From JBBROS01 sp963792675 (GTDB taxonomy: Bacteria > Pseudomonadota > Alphaproteobacteria > Acetobacterales > Acetobacteraceae): DNA of 64,000 bases. The position numbers and the translations under genes are program-made. The stretch lies in NCBI GenBank assembly GCA_963792675.1, contig CAWBWT010000002.1, forward strand, positions 3,224,001-3,288,000, given 5' to 3'. The notes beneath the pieces are model-generated. The model was not told the origin of the DNA and ran no database searches. It saw only the letters and a list, made by a program, of their open reading frames with translations. Shown here one piece after another: positions 1 to 8,775 of this stretch. Within the stretch, counting starts at the first letter, position 1; every line of letters starts with the position of its first letter.

Positions 1-880
1 TGTTCTCGGTGCCCAGGTAGTTGCCTTCCTGCGTCGCCGTCAGCAGCGGGTGCAGCATCTTGATCGGCGCCTTGAACATCTCGACGAACTCGAGGATGCC
101 CTGGTTGGCGCGGTTTAGGCCGCCGGAGAAGCCGTAGGCGTCGGGGTCGTTCTGGCTGTGCATCTCGAGCTTGCGGATGTCGACCTTGCCGACAAGGGCC
201 GAAATGTCCTGGTTGTTGTCGTCGCCGGGCTCGGTCTTGGCGATGGCGACCTGCTTGCGGCGCGACGGGTAGAGCTTCACCACCCGGAACTGCTCGATGT
301 CGCCGCCCCACTCCTCGAGCCGCTTCAGCGCCCAGGGGCTGGCGATGCCGGTCAGCAAGCGGCGCGGGATGCCGTACTGCTGATGCAGCGCGTCGGCCAT
401 GGTCTCGGGGTCGAACAGGCCGAGGGGGCTTTCGAACACCGGGCTCAGCTCGCTGCCGGCCTTGAGCACGTAAATCGGCTCGTGCTCCATCAGCGCCTTC
501 AGGCGCTCGGCGAGCGAGGACTTGCCGCCGCCGACCGGGCCGAGCAGGTAAAGCACCTGCTTGCGCTCCTCGAGCCCCTGCGCGGCGTGCTGGAAGAAGG
601 CGACGATGCGCTCGATCGTCTCCTCCATGCCGTGGAACTCGGAAAACGCCGGGTAGATGCGCACTGTGCGGTTGAGGAAGATGCGGCCCTGCCGCGGGTC
701 CCGGGCGGTGTCGACCAGCTCCGGCTCGCCGATGGCGCGCAGCATGCGCTCGGCCGGGCTCGCATAGCAGAGCGGGTCCGCCTTGCAGGCCGCAAGATAC
801 TCCGAGAGGCTCATCTCAACTTCACGCCGGCGATCCCGCAGCGTGGCATGGAGAGAAAAAACGTCATTGGTCCCAAGCAT
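1..880 (-). CDS. prkA: PrkA family serine protein kinase (N-terminal part)
   Basis: N-terminal 293 residues of a PrkA-type serine protein kinase; the C-terminus lies beyond the window edge. After the start the protein reads REVEMSLSEYL and then ASPAERMLRAIGEPE, the usual PrkA opening, followed by a Walker A loop GPVGGGKSS in an AAA-like domain. The ATG at 880 is chosen over the internal ATG at 814 because the residues between them match the family and GGAGAG sits 8 bases upstream. PrkA homologues respond to starvation and stress and usually precede a YeaH/DUF444 gene and spoVR, which would lie outside this window. Confidence 0.9.
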   Translation of the reverse strand, partial: MLGTNDVFSLHATLRDRRREVEMSLSEYLAACKADPLCYASPAERMLRAIGEPELVDTARDPRQGRIFLNRTVRIYPAFSEFHGMEETIERIVAFFQHAAQGLEERKQVLYLLGPVGGGKSSLAERLKALMEHEPIYVLKAGSELSPVFESPLGLFDPETMADALHQQYGIPRRLLTGIASPWALKRLEEWGGDIEQFRVVKLYPSRRKQVAIAKTEPGDDNNQDISALVGKVDIRKLEMHSQNDPDAYGFSGGLNRANQGILEFVEMFKAPIKMLHPLLTATQEGNYLGTEN

Positions 881-1486
881 TGGCGTGCTCTCCACCGGAC
901 TCGATACAAACATCAACGTCAGATTTTACTGATCGCCATTCGTGCGGCAGCAGTTCGTTTCGGAGTAAACTCAACTCTCTGTTCCAGGCCGCACCTGCAA
1001 AAAAGTGTAGGGGTTTTGCGAGACGTCCTGCACGTTAAATCGACTTCAACCCCGTAGGTCTCAGTCCGCGTGACCGGTTTACGACAGGTCATGGTCAAGC
1101 CATTCCTCCCGAACGCGACGGCGCATCTCCCACGCCTCGAGTAAAACATTTCAAAACAGTAGCTTCAAACAAAACCTGCGCGCAGGCTCGGCGAAGTCTC
1201 ATCGCTTGCAACGGACGTTGTACGTCCGGCGCGAGTTTCAACGTGGCGAGGCTCCGGCCGTTTCCGGCGCGGCGAACGCTGCAGCAAGGCCCGACTCGGG
1301 GTAGCCTGCGGCAGCAAGCTTACCGCGGACATGGTTTCGGCAAACAGGCGGCGAGGCACGCTTCATGGCCAACCCGATCCCAGTTGCAGCATAGTTGCGT
1401 GGCAATTGTGACGAAGCACTGCATGAAATGTGGTGAATTGTAGGCGGGACCAAGCCGCGAGATCCGGGCTGCGTCATCTGGCGGCG
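881..1486. other. Intergenic region, no gene recognised
   Basis: About 600 bases between prkA and gltK. Open frames here have no family resemblance and no good ribosome binding site. The first 300 bases are clearly more AT-rich than their surroundings and probably hold the prkA promoter. The only neat structure seen is a 7-bp inverted repeat, CGGACGT-TGT-ACGTCCG, at 1212-1228, of unknown role. Confidence 0.5.
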
Positions 1487-2176
1487 TCATCGCGGGATGG
1501 CCAGCCGGTTCTGCACCCGCCGGGCGCCGAGCGACGCAGTGAACGAGGCGGCGAAAAACACGATTGCGACGAAGCTGTACATCTCCACAAGACGGCCATC
1601 GCGCTGCGCCACCTGGCTCGCCGCGCCGAGGAAGTCCACGAGCCCGAGCACGTAAACGAGCGATGTGTCCTGGAACAGGATGATGGTCTGCGTCAGCATG
1701 ACCGGCAGCATCGCCCGGAACACCTGCGGCAGGATGATCAGCCGCATCACTTGCGCCGGCCGCAGTCCGACCGCCTGCCCGGCCGCGAACTGCCCGGCCG
1801 GCACGCTGCCGATCCCGGCGCGGATGATCTCGGAAAAATAGGCCGCCTCGAACACGATGAAGGTGATCAGCGCCGACGGAAACGCCCCCACCTGCACCGG
1901 CCGCCGGCTGCCGGTCAGCCACTGCGCGATGTAGGGGACGAGGAAGTAGAACCAAAAGATCACCAGCACGAGCGGCAAGGCCCGCACCAGGTTGACGTAG
2001 CCGGCCGCGGCCCAGGCAAGCGGCCGGAACCGCGACAGCCGCAGCAAGGCGACCGCGGTGCCCAGCACCACGCCCCCGGACGCCGCGAGCAGCGTCAGCG
2101 TGACGGTGAAGCGCATCCCGTCGAGGAACAGATGCGGCAGGCTGCGGGCGATGACGTCGAAGTCGAACGTGCTCAC
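1487..2176 (-). CDS. gltK: Amino-acid ABC transporter permease, GltK type
   Basis: Inner-membrane permease of a polar amino-acid ABC importer, 229 residues, with hydrophobic segments of the HisM/GltK fold. The EAA-like loop is seen in the AAYFSEIIRAGIGSVPAGQ region, which contacts the ATPase. Its start overlaps the stop of the upstream gltJ by 4 bases, so the two are translationally coupled. With gltI it forms a glutamate/aspartate-type system. No gltL-like ATPase gene follows; the next gene in the direction of transcription is prkA after 600 bases. Confidence 0.85.
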   Translation of the reverse strand: MSTFDFDVIARSLPHLFLDGMRFTVTLTLLAASGGVVLGTAVALLRLSRFRPLAWAAAGYVNLVRALPLVLVIFWFYFLVPYIAQWLTGSRRPVQVGAFPSALITFIVFEAAYFSEIIRAGIGSVPAGQFAAGQAVGLRPAQVMRLIILPQVFRAMLPVMLTQTIILFQDTSLVYVLGLVDFLGAASQVAQRDGRLVEMYSFVAIVFFAASFTASLGARRVQNRLAIPR

Positions 2177-2901
2177 GCCCGGCTGAACCCCGGCATCCTG
2201 ACCCGGCGCTCAAGCCAGCGCGCCAGCATGGTCGCGACGAGGTTGACGGCGACATAGGCCAGCGTCGCCGCCGTGTACGCCTCGAACACCTGGAACGAGA
2301 ACTCCTGCACCGCCCGTGCCCGCGCGGTCAGCTCGGCGAGCCCGATCGTCAGCGCGACGGAGGTGTTCTTGATCGTGCCCAGCATCTCGCTGGTGAGCGT
2401 CGGCAGCACGATGCGGTAGGCCACCGGCAGCAGCACCAGCCGGTAGGTCTGCGCCGTCGTGAGCCCGAGCGCGGTGCCGGCATCGCGTTGCCCCTCCGGA
2501 AGTGCCGCGATCCCGGCCGCAAGCTGCACCGCGACCCGGGCCGACATGAACAGGCCGATGCCGACCACCGCGGTCACGAACGAGGCGTTCGGCAACTGCT
2601 TCAGCCAGGTGCCCGCCGCGGCCGGCAGCAGCTCCGGCAGCACGAAGTACCACAGGAAAAGCTGCACCAGCAGCGGGATGTTACGGAATAGCTCGATCCA
2701 GGCCGCCGCCAAGCCCGGCGCCAGCCGCCCCGGCAGCGTGCGCGAGACACCCACCAGCGAGCCCGCCAGCAACGCCAGCAGCCACGCCAGCGCCGCCGTC
2801 GCCAAGGTCACTTCGAGACCGTGCAGCAGCATGTCGAAATAGGTGCCGTCGCCCTCGGGCGAGTTCTCCCAGAAGACCGACCAGTTCCAGTTGTAGCCCA
2901 C
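2173..2901 (-). CDS. gltJ: Amino-acid ABC transporter permease, GltJ type
   Basis: Second permease of the importer, 242 residues. The N-terminus MGYNWNWSVF and the loop RVAVQLAAGIAALPEGQ are characteristic of GltJ-type proteins. The start is a GTG at 2901, 12 bases after the gltI stop; the nearby ATG is out of frame. Expected to pair with GltK as a heterodimeric channel for glutamate/aspartate. Substrate is inferred from family resemblance only. Confidence 0.85.
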   Translation of the reverse strand: MGYNWNWSVFWENSPEGDGTYFDMLLHGLEVTLATAALAWLLALLAGSLVGVSRTLPGRLAPGLAAAWIELFRNIPLLVQLFLWYFVLPELLPAAAGTWLKQLPNASFVTAVVGIGLFMSARVAVQLAAGIAALPEGQRDAGTALGLTTAQTYRLVLLPVAYRIVLPTLTSEMLGTIKNTSVALTIGLAELTARARAVQEFSFQVFEAYTAATLAYVAVNLVATMLARWLERRVRMPGFSRA

Positions 2902-2913
2902 CCCGGACGCCCA

Positions 2914-3819
2914 TCAGCCGGCGTAGCTGGCCGGGTCGGGGCTGTCGGACGGGTGCTCGAACTGGCGCTGCAGCGCCGGCGCCATCGGCACGTTGAAGTT
3001 GAGGCCCTTCGGCGGCACCGGTGACAGGAACCACTTGGCGTAGATCGCCTTCATCTCCGGGCTGCGATAAAGGTCGGCCGTGGCGCGGTCCACCGCCGCC
3101 TTGAACGCCGGATCGCCCCTGCGCATCATGATCCCGTACGGCTCCGGCTTGGAGAACGCGTCGTCGTTGATCTCGTAGGCGGCCGGGTCCTTCGACGAGG
3201 CGACCAGCGCGGCGAGCTGCACGTCGTCCATGACGAAGGCGGCGGCGCGATCGGTTTCCACCATCAGGAACGCCTCGACCACGTCCTTGGCCGCCAGCAC
3301 GGTGATGCCCAACTTGCGCGCGGCGTTGAACTGGTTGAGCTGCACGAGGTTGGTCGAGCCCGACACCGACACCACCGGCTTGCCCTTCAAGCCGTCGATG
3401 TTGGCGATGTGCTGCGCCTTCTTCGAGACGAACTTGCTGGCGGTGAGAAAGTGGCTGTTGGTGAACGCGACCTGCTTCTGCCGGTCGGCGTTGTTGGTCG
3501 TCGAGCCGCACTCCATGTCCACCGTCCCGTTCGCCATTAGCGGGATGCGGTTCGAAGACGTGACCGGGTTCATCTCGACCTTCAGGTTCGGCAGGCCGAG
3601 GTCGCGCTTGATCGCATCCACCACGCGCAGGCAGATGTCGATCGCGTAGCCGACCACATGCTGCTGGTCGTCGAGGTAGCTGAACGGGATCGAGCTGTCG
3701 CGGATACCCATGACGATCGTCCCCGTTTCCTTGATCTTCTGCAACGTGCCGCTCAGCTCCTCGGCCATGGCCGGCGCGGCGAACAGGACGGCGGCAAGGC
3801 TCAACGGGATAAGGCGCAT
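2914..3819 (-). CDS. gltI: Glutamate/aspartate periplasmic binding protein
   Basis: Periplasmic solute-binding protein of 301 residues with a signal peptide (cleavage near AMA-EE, residues 17-19). The mature start GTLQKIKETGTIVMGIRDSS and the later CGSTTNNADRQKQVAF match the GltI/BztA family of bacterial extracellular solute-binding proteins (SBP_bac_3). AGGAG lies 6 bases before the ATG. First gene of gltI-gltJ-gltK. The binding protein delivers acidic amino acids to the permease pair. Confidence 0.87.
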   Translation of the reverse strand: MRLIPLSLAAVLFAAPAMAEELSGTLQKIKETGTIVMGIRDSSIPFSYLDDQQHVVGYAIDICLRVVDAIKRDLGLPNLKVEMNPVTSSNRIPLMANGTVDMECGSTTNNADRQKQVAFTNSHFLTASKFVSKKAQHIANIDGLKGKPVVSVSGSTNLVQLNQFNAARKLGITVLAAKDVVEAFLMVETDRAAAFVMDDVQLAALVASSKDPAAYEINDDAFSKPEPYGIMMRRGDPAFKAAVDRATADLYRSPEMKAIYAKWFLSPVPPKGLNFNVPMAPALQRQFEHPSDSPDPASYAG

Positions 3820-3929
3820 TCGGGTCTCCTGCAGGGCGTCAGGCGCGAGACATACACGCGATCAGCCCGGCTTCGCCCGACAAATGCAACTACTGGGCCG
3901 TGTACTCACGCTGCAGCGGCGGTTTTGGA

Positions 3930-4664
3930 TTAGCCCGCCAACGCACGCAGCCAGGCGACGTCCACGATCTCGCCGTCTGGACCGGCGATAGGCCGGCACG
4001 GCCGGTCGGGCTCGCCGAGGTGGTCGACCACCGCCACCGCATTCTGGAACCCCGCCGTGCCGCCATAGGCGCTGAGCGTCACCACGGTCGGGATGCCTGC
4101 GCCTCGCGCCGAGCGCAGGCCGTTCACGGTGTCCTCGAAGGCGAGGCAGGACGAGGCCGGCAAGTCGAGGCGCTCGAGTGCGAGCAGGTAGATGTCGGGC
4201 GCCGGTTTCTTGGCCGGCACGCAATCGCCGGCGGCAATGACCTCGAACCAACCCGGCCCGCCCTCCCCCAGCGTTGCGCGCAGCAGCGCCTCCACGTTGG
4301 GCGGGCTCGTGGTGGTAGCGATTGCCAGGCGCAGCCCGGCCGCCTTCGCCTCGCGCAGCAAGCGGGCGACGCCGGGCCGCAGCGCCAGGTTGCCGGCCGC
4401 CACGCGCGCCGTATAAAGCGCGGTCTTGTCCGCATGCAGCCGGGCGACCGCGTCGTCGGCCAGCGGCTCGAGCTGCTGGCGCGTCACGTAGTGCCGGATG
4501 CGCTCCTTGCCGCCCGTCACCGTCAGCAGCTCGGCATACGACCTCCTATCCCAGTGCCACGGCAGTCCGGCTGCCGCGAAGCTGGCATTGAACGCGTGCC
4601 GGTGCAGCTCCTCCGTCTCGGCCAGCGTGCCGTCGACGTCGAAGATCAGCGCTTCGAGCGGCAT
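3930..4664 (-). CDS. cbbY: CbbY, HAD-family sugar bisphosphate phosphatase
   Basis: HAD hydrolase of 244 residues, last gene of the cbb operon. Motif I is FDVDGTLAET; the TGGKERI and ATTTSPPNVEAL stretches are strongly like Rhodobacter sphaeroides CbbY. CbbY is known to dephosphorylate xylulose-1,5-bisphosphate, a RuBisCO misfire product and inhibitor. The later GDCVPAKKPAPDIY holds the motif III lysine and FEDTVNG the motif IV acids. Start at 4664, 10 bases after the aldolase stop; an upstream in-frame start would overlap the aldolase and lacks family match. Confidence 0.9.
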   Translation of the reverse strand: MPLEALIFDVDGTLAETEELHRHAFNASFAAAGLPWHWDRRSYAELLTVTGGKERIRHYVTRQQLEPLADDAVARLHADKTALYTARVAAGNLALRPGVARLLREAKAAGLRLAIATTTSPPNVEALLRATLGEGGPGWFEVIAAGDCVPAKKPAPDIYLLALERLDLPASSCLAFEDTVNGLRSARGAGIPTVVTLSAYGGTAGFQNAVAVVDHLGEPDRPCRPIAGPDGEIVDVAWLRALAG

Positions 4665-4674
4665 CGGCGCCGGA

Positions 4675-5740
4675 TCAATGCACCACGGAGGCGAGCGAGC
4701 CCTTGGCATACAGCTCCGAGATGCGGTCGAGCGGCAGCGGCCGGATCTTGGCCGCCTGGCCCGCCGTGCCGAACGCCTCGAAGCGGCTGCGGCAAATGCC
4801 GCGCACCGCCTCGCTGGCGGCGGCGAAGAACTTGCGCGGGTCGAACTCGTCGGGCTTCTGCATCATCAGCCGCCGCATCGCCCCGGTCATCGCCAGGCGG
4901 ATGTCGGTGTCGATGTTCACCTTGCGCACGCCGTGGCGGATGCCCTCCTGGATCTCCTCCACCGGCACGCCATAGGTCTCCTTGATGGCGCCGCCATGCT
5001 CGCGGATCACGTCCAGCCATTCCTGCGGCACCGAGGACGAGCCATGCATCACCAGATGCGTGTTCGGGATGCGGGCGTGGATCTCGCGGATGCGGCCGAT
5101 CGCCAGGATGTCGCCGGTCGGCTTGCGGGAGAACTTGTAGGCGCCGTGGCTGGTCCCGATCGCGATGGCCAGCGCGTCCACCGCGGTTTCGCGCACGAAG
5201 TCGGCGGCCTGCTCGGGGTCGGTCAGCAACTGCTCGTTCGACAGCTTGCCCTCGGCGCCGGACCCGTCCTCCTCGCCCGCCTCGCCGGTTTCGAGCGAGC
5301 CCAGCACGCCCAGCTCGCCTTCCACCGAAACGCCGACCGCGTGCGCCATCTCGACCACGCGCCGGGTGGTCATGACGTTGTACTCGTAGTGGCGCGGGCG
5401 TCTTCATGTCCTCCTGCAGCGAGCCGTCCATCATCACGCTGGTGAAGCCGGAGCGGATGGAGCGCAGGCAGACCGCCGGGCTCGCGCCATGATCCTGGTG
5501 CATGACGACCGGGATGTGCGGCCAGGTCTCGACCGCGGCTTCGATCAGGTGGCGCAGGAACGCCTCGCCGGCATATTTCCGCGCGCCGGCCGAGCCCTGC
5601 AGGATGACCGGGCTGTCGCAGTCGTCGGCCGCCTGCATGATGGCGCGGACCTGCTCCATGTTGTTCACGTTGAACGCCGGTATGCCGTAGCCGTGCTCCG
5701 CGCCGTGGTCGAGCAACTGCCGCATCGAGACGAGTGCCAA
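4675..5740 (-). pseudogene. cbbA: Class II fructose-bisphosphate aldolase, frameshifted
   Basis: Calvin-cycle aldolase (also sedoheptulose-bisphosphate aldolase in this pathway). The first frame reads from a TTG start at 5740 (AGGAGG 5 bases upstream) through AFNVNNMEQ, VVMHQDHGAS and MDGSLQEDMKTPA. The second frame continues with EYNVMTTRRVVEMAHAVG to the end, including GTSHGAYKFSRKP and the HGSSSVP zinc/phosphate loop. Joining them needs removal of one base near 5391-5392 (a GG on the plus strand). Everything on either side is intact and well conserved. This is either a sequence error or a very recent mutation in an otherwise complete operon. Confidence 0.85.
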
Positions 5741-5763
5741 TTGTTCCTCCTGTTCGTGTTGAG

Positions 5764-5875
5764 GCGAGGGCTCTGCCCTCGACCCGCTGGGGCCAGGGGC
5801 CCCAGACCCCCGAAACTTAAGTTGTGGTTTCCAAAGACCCCGTCTTTGGCAGGGTCAAGGGACAGCGTCCCTTGC
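5764..5875. repeat. Four tandem hairpins, extragenic repeat copy 1
   Basis: Four perfect inverted repeats, each with a 3-nt loop, fill the gap between cbbP and cbbA: 5765-5781 (CGAGGGC arms), 5787-5805 (CTGGGGCC arms), 5831-5849 (CCAAAGAC arms) and 5856-5874 (CAAGGGAC arms). The second and fourth share cores with hairpins at 12.4 and 42.8 kb, so this looks like a dispersed REP-like element. Inside the operon it could lower read-through or stabilise upstream mRNA. Confidence 0.8.
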
Positions 5876-5877
5876 TG

Positions 5878-6753
5878 TTAACCCGCTCTTTTCTTCCGTT
5901 CCATCAGCTGCATGATCATCGGCGTAAAGATCAACTGCATCGCGAGCGGCATCTTACTGCCCGGGCAGACGATCGTATTGGCCCGCGACATGAAGCTATC
6001 GGCCAGCATCGACAGCAAATACGGCATGTCGATGCCGCGTGGGTTGCGGAAGCGGATGATCAGCATGCTCTCGTCCGCGCTCGGCACGTCGCGGGCGATG
6101 AAGGGGTTCGAGGTGTCCACCGTCGGCACCCGCTGGAAGTTCACGTGCGTCTCGCTGAACTGCGGGCAGATGAAGTTCACGTAATCCGGCATCCGCCGTA
6201 AAATCGTGTCCACCACCGCCTCGTGCGTGTAGCCGCGCGCCTTCTTGTCGCGGTGCAGCTTCTGGATCCATTCGAGGTTGATGATCGGCACCACGCCCAC
6301 CAGCAGGTCGGCATGCTTGGCGACGTTGATGTCCTCGTGGACGACGGCGCCGTGCAGCCCCTCGTAGAACAGCAGGTCGGTGCCGGGCTCGAGGTCCTCC
6401 CACTCGGTGAACGTCCCGGGCGGTTGCGCGTACGGCGCGGCTTCCTCGTCGTTGTGCAGGTACTTGCGGCTGCGTCCGCTGCCGGTCTCGCCATAGGTTC
6501 GAAACAGGTCCTCGAGTTCGGCGAACAGGTTGGCTTCCGGGCCGAAATGGCTGACGTGGTTGTTGCCGCCCTCGTTGCCCGCCTCGATCAGCGCCCGCAT
6601 CGCCTTGCGGTCGTAGCGGTGGAACGAGTCGCCCTCGATGATCGCCGCGTTCACCCCTTCGCGGCGGAAAATCTGCTGGAAGGTGGTGGTGACGGTCGTG
6701 GTGCCGGCGCCGGACGAGCCGGTGATGGCGATGACGGGATGGCGTTTCGACAT
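5878..6753 (-). CDS. cbbP: Phosphoribulokinase
   Basis: Makes the RuBisCO substrate ribulose-1,5-bisphosphate from ribulose-5-phosphate and ATP. 291 residues, the class I (bacterial, octameric) length. P-loop GSSGAGTTTV lies near residues 11-20; conserved IEGDSFHRYDR, HFGPEANL and LFYEGLHGAVV follow. Start at 6753 is supported by GGGAGGG 6 bases upstream and by the normal family N-terminus MSKRHPVIAITG. It follows cbbF by 13 bases in the cbb operon. Confidence 0.96.
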   Translation of the reverse strand: MSKRHPVIAITGSSGAGTTTVTTTFQQIFRREGVNAAIIEGDSFHRYDRKAMRALIEAGNEGGNNHVSHFGPEANLFAELEDLFRTYGETGSGRSRKYLHNDEEAAPYAQPPGTFTEWEDLEPGTDLLFYEGLHGAVVHEDINVAKHADLLVGVVPIINLEWIQKLHRDKKARGYTHEAVVDTILRRMPDYVNFICPQFSETHVNFQRVPTVDTSNPFIARDVPSADESMLIIRFRNPRGIDMPYLLSMLADSFMSRANTIVCPGSKMPLAMQLIFTPMIMQLMERKKRAG

Positions 6754-6766
6754 GCTGCCCTCCCGA

Positions 6767-7846
6767 TCAGGACGCGGTTCGGAACAGCGAGCGGACCTTG
6801 AACAGCGGCGGGTCGAACGGCCCATCCTCGCTCTCGCCCATGTTCATGTGCTCCTGATGGTAGCGGTCGAGCCGCTCCACTTCCTCGCGCGAACCGAGGA
6901 TGACGGGCACCCGCTGGTGGATGCCGGTCGGGATCAGCTCCAGCAGCCGCTCGCGGCCGGTGGACGCGGCGCCGCCCGCCTGCTCGACGATCATCGCCAT
7001 CGGGTTCGCCTCATACATGAGGCGCAGCCGCCCGGCCCGCTTCTCGTCGCGCGGATACATGAACAGGCCGCCGCGCAGCAGGATGCGGTGCACCTCGGCC
7101 ACCATCGACGCGATCCAACGCATGTTGAAATCGACCCCGCGCGGCCCGGCGGCGCCCTCGATGCACTCCTCGATGTAGCGCCGCACCGGTGCCTCCCAGA
7201 AGCGCTGGTTCGAGACGTTGACCGCGAACTCGCGGGTAGCGGCCGGGATGCGCATGTCGGGATGCGTCAGCGTGAAGGCGCCGATTTCGCGGTCGAGCGT
7301 GAAGCCGTGCACCCCGGCGCCGAGCGTCATCACCATCATCGTGGTCGGCCCATAGATCGCGTAGCCGGCCGCGACCTGGGCGGTGCCGGGCTGCAGGAAG
7401 TCGGACAGCACGGGCTCGGTGATGCCGTCCGGGCAGCGCAAGACGGAGAAAATGGTGCCCACCGGCATGTTGATGTCGATGTTGGACGACCCGTCGAGCG
7501 GATCGAACACCAGCAGATAGCGGCCGTGGGGAAACCGGTCGGGGATCTGGTAGGGCTGCTCCATCTCCTCCGACACCATGCCGGACAGCTGGCCGCCAAA
7601 CTCGCAGGTCGCGACCATGATCGCATTAGCGGCGACGTCGAGCGGCTTCTGCTGGTCGCCATCGGCGTTGGTGCCGGTGGCGCCGGCGTCGAGCGGATGC
7701 AGTTTGCCGCGGCCGGCCGCGATCGCGATCAGCTTGCACGCCGTCTGCACGTCGTTCAGCAGCGAGGTCAGGTCCGGCTGCGGGTCGGCCGACCGGCGCT
7801 GGTCCTCGATGATGAACTTGGAAAGCGTCATCCGGCGATGCGGCAT
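6767..7846 (-). CDS. cbbF: Fructose-1,6-bisphosphatase class I
   Basis: Dephosphorylates fructose-1,6-bisphosphate (and often sedoheptulose-1,7-bisphosphate) in the Calvin cycle. 359 residues. The metal-binding block VFDPLDGSSNID and the substrate loop with NMRWIASMVAEVHRIL and GRLRLMYEANPMA are clear. A GGGAG site lies 7 bases before the ATG at 7846. Placed between cbbX and cbbP in the operon. Confidence 0.95.
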   Translation of the reverse strand: MPHRRMTLSKFIIEDQRRSADPQPDLTSLLNDVQTACKLIAIAAGRGKLHPLDAGATGTNADGDQQKPLDVAANAIMVATCEFGGQLSGMVSEEMEQPYQIPDRFPHGRYLLVFDPLDGSSNIDINMPVGTIFSVLRCPDGITEPVLSDFLQPGTAQVAAGYAIYGPTTMMVMTLGAGVHGFTLDREIGAFTLTHPDMRIPAATREFAVNVSNQRFWEAPVRRYIEECIEGAAGPRGVDFNMRWIASMVAEVHRILLRGGLFMYPRDEKRAGRLRLMYEANPMAMIVEQAGGAASTGRERLLELIPTGIHQRVPVILGSREEVERLDRYHQEHMNMGESEDGPFDPPLFKVRSLFRTAS

Positions 7847-7878
7847 CGTTCACTCCCGTGGTCGGCGCATTTCGGCCG

Positions 7879-8775
7879 TTATTGCTTGAACACCCGGCTG
7901 GCCTTGATGTCGCCCGCGGTGATGGTCTCGAGGTCGGCGCGGGAGAGCGTCCGCTCCCGCTCCGCGAACAGCCGGTTGGCCATGCGCAGCCGGGCACGGT
8001 CGATCCCGTTGCGGATGGAGCGGGCGTTGGAGAAGCGCGGCTGGGTCATGCGCAGGCCGATGTATTCACGCATGGCCTGCTCGGCCTCGGCGTCGAAGCG
8101 GTAATTCATCCGCTCGGCCATGATCACGGCGATCGCGTACAGCTCCTCCTCGCGGTAGTCGGGGAAGTCGATATGGTGGGCGATGCGCGACGACATGCCG
8201 GGGTTGCTGCGGAAGAACGTGTCCATCCGGTCTTTGTAGCCGGCCAGGATCACCACGAGGTCGTCGCGGTGGTCCTCCATGGTCTGCAGCAGGATCTCGA
8301 TCGCCTCCTGCCCGTAATCGCGCTCGTTCTCCGGCCGGTACAGGTAATAGGCCTCGTCGATGAACAGCACGCCGCCCATCGCCTTCTTCAGGATCTCCTT
8401 GGTCTTCGGCGCGGTGTGGCCGATGTACTGGCCCACCAAGTCGTCACGCGAAACCGTCACCACGTGGTTGCGGCGGATGTATTTGAGCCGGTGCAGCACG
8501 TCGGCCATGCGGCGGGCGACCGTCGTCTTGCCGGTGCCGGGGTTGCCGGTGAAGCTCATGTGCAGCGGCGGCGGGTCGGCCTGGATGCCGAGCTGCCGCC
8601 GAGCCGCCTCCACCAGCAGCAGCGCCGCGATCTCGCGTATGCGCGTCTTGACCGGCACCAGGCCGACCAGGTCCGCGTCGAGCTCGTCGAGCACGCTGCC
8701 GATATGGCTGTCGGCGTACATCGCGGCCAGATCCACCCGCGTCTCGGGCGCGGCCACCGGACCGTCCGGGCTCAT
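7879..8775 (-). CDS. cbbX: CbbX, red-type RuBisCO activase
   Basis: AAA+ motor of 298 residues that pulls the C-terminal tail of red-type RuBisCO large subunits to release inhibitory sugar phosphates. Walker A GNPGTGKTTVARR, Walker B GVLFIDEAYYL, and the sensor region near ILAGYKDRMDTF are present. Its start overlaps the rpe stop (ATGA). Position just after cbbLS-rpe and the red-type large subunit agree with its role; family members are activated by RuBP. Confidence 0.95.
   Translation of the reverse strand: MSPDGPVAAPETRVDLAAMYADSHIGSVLDELDADLVGLVPVKTRIREIAALLLVEAARRQLGIQADPPPLHMSFTGNPGTGKTTVARRMADVLHRLKYIRRNHVVTVSRDDLVGQYIGHTAPKTKEILKKAMGGVLFIDEAYYLYRPENERDYGQEAIEILLQTMEDHRDDLVVILAGYKDRMDTFFRSNPGMSSRIAHHIDFPDYREEELYAIAVIMAERMNYRFDAEAEQAMREYIGLRMTQPRFSNARSIRNGIDRARLRMANRLFAERERTLSRADLETITAGDIKASRVFKQ

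Noticed and set aside
158..1057. Long plus-strand open frame over prkA
   Set aside because: It is antisense to the clearly conserved PrkA frame; composition is typical of a GC-rich shadow frame.
919..1477. Short open frames between prkA and gltK
   Set aside because: No convincing ribosome sites or similarity; treated as non-coding.
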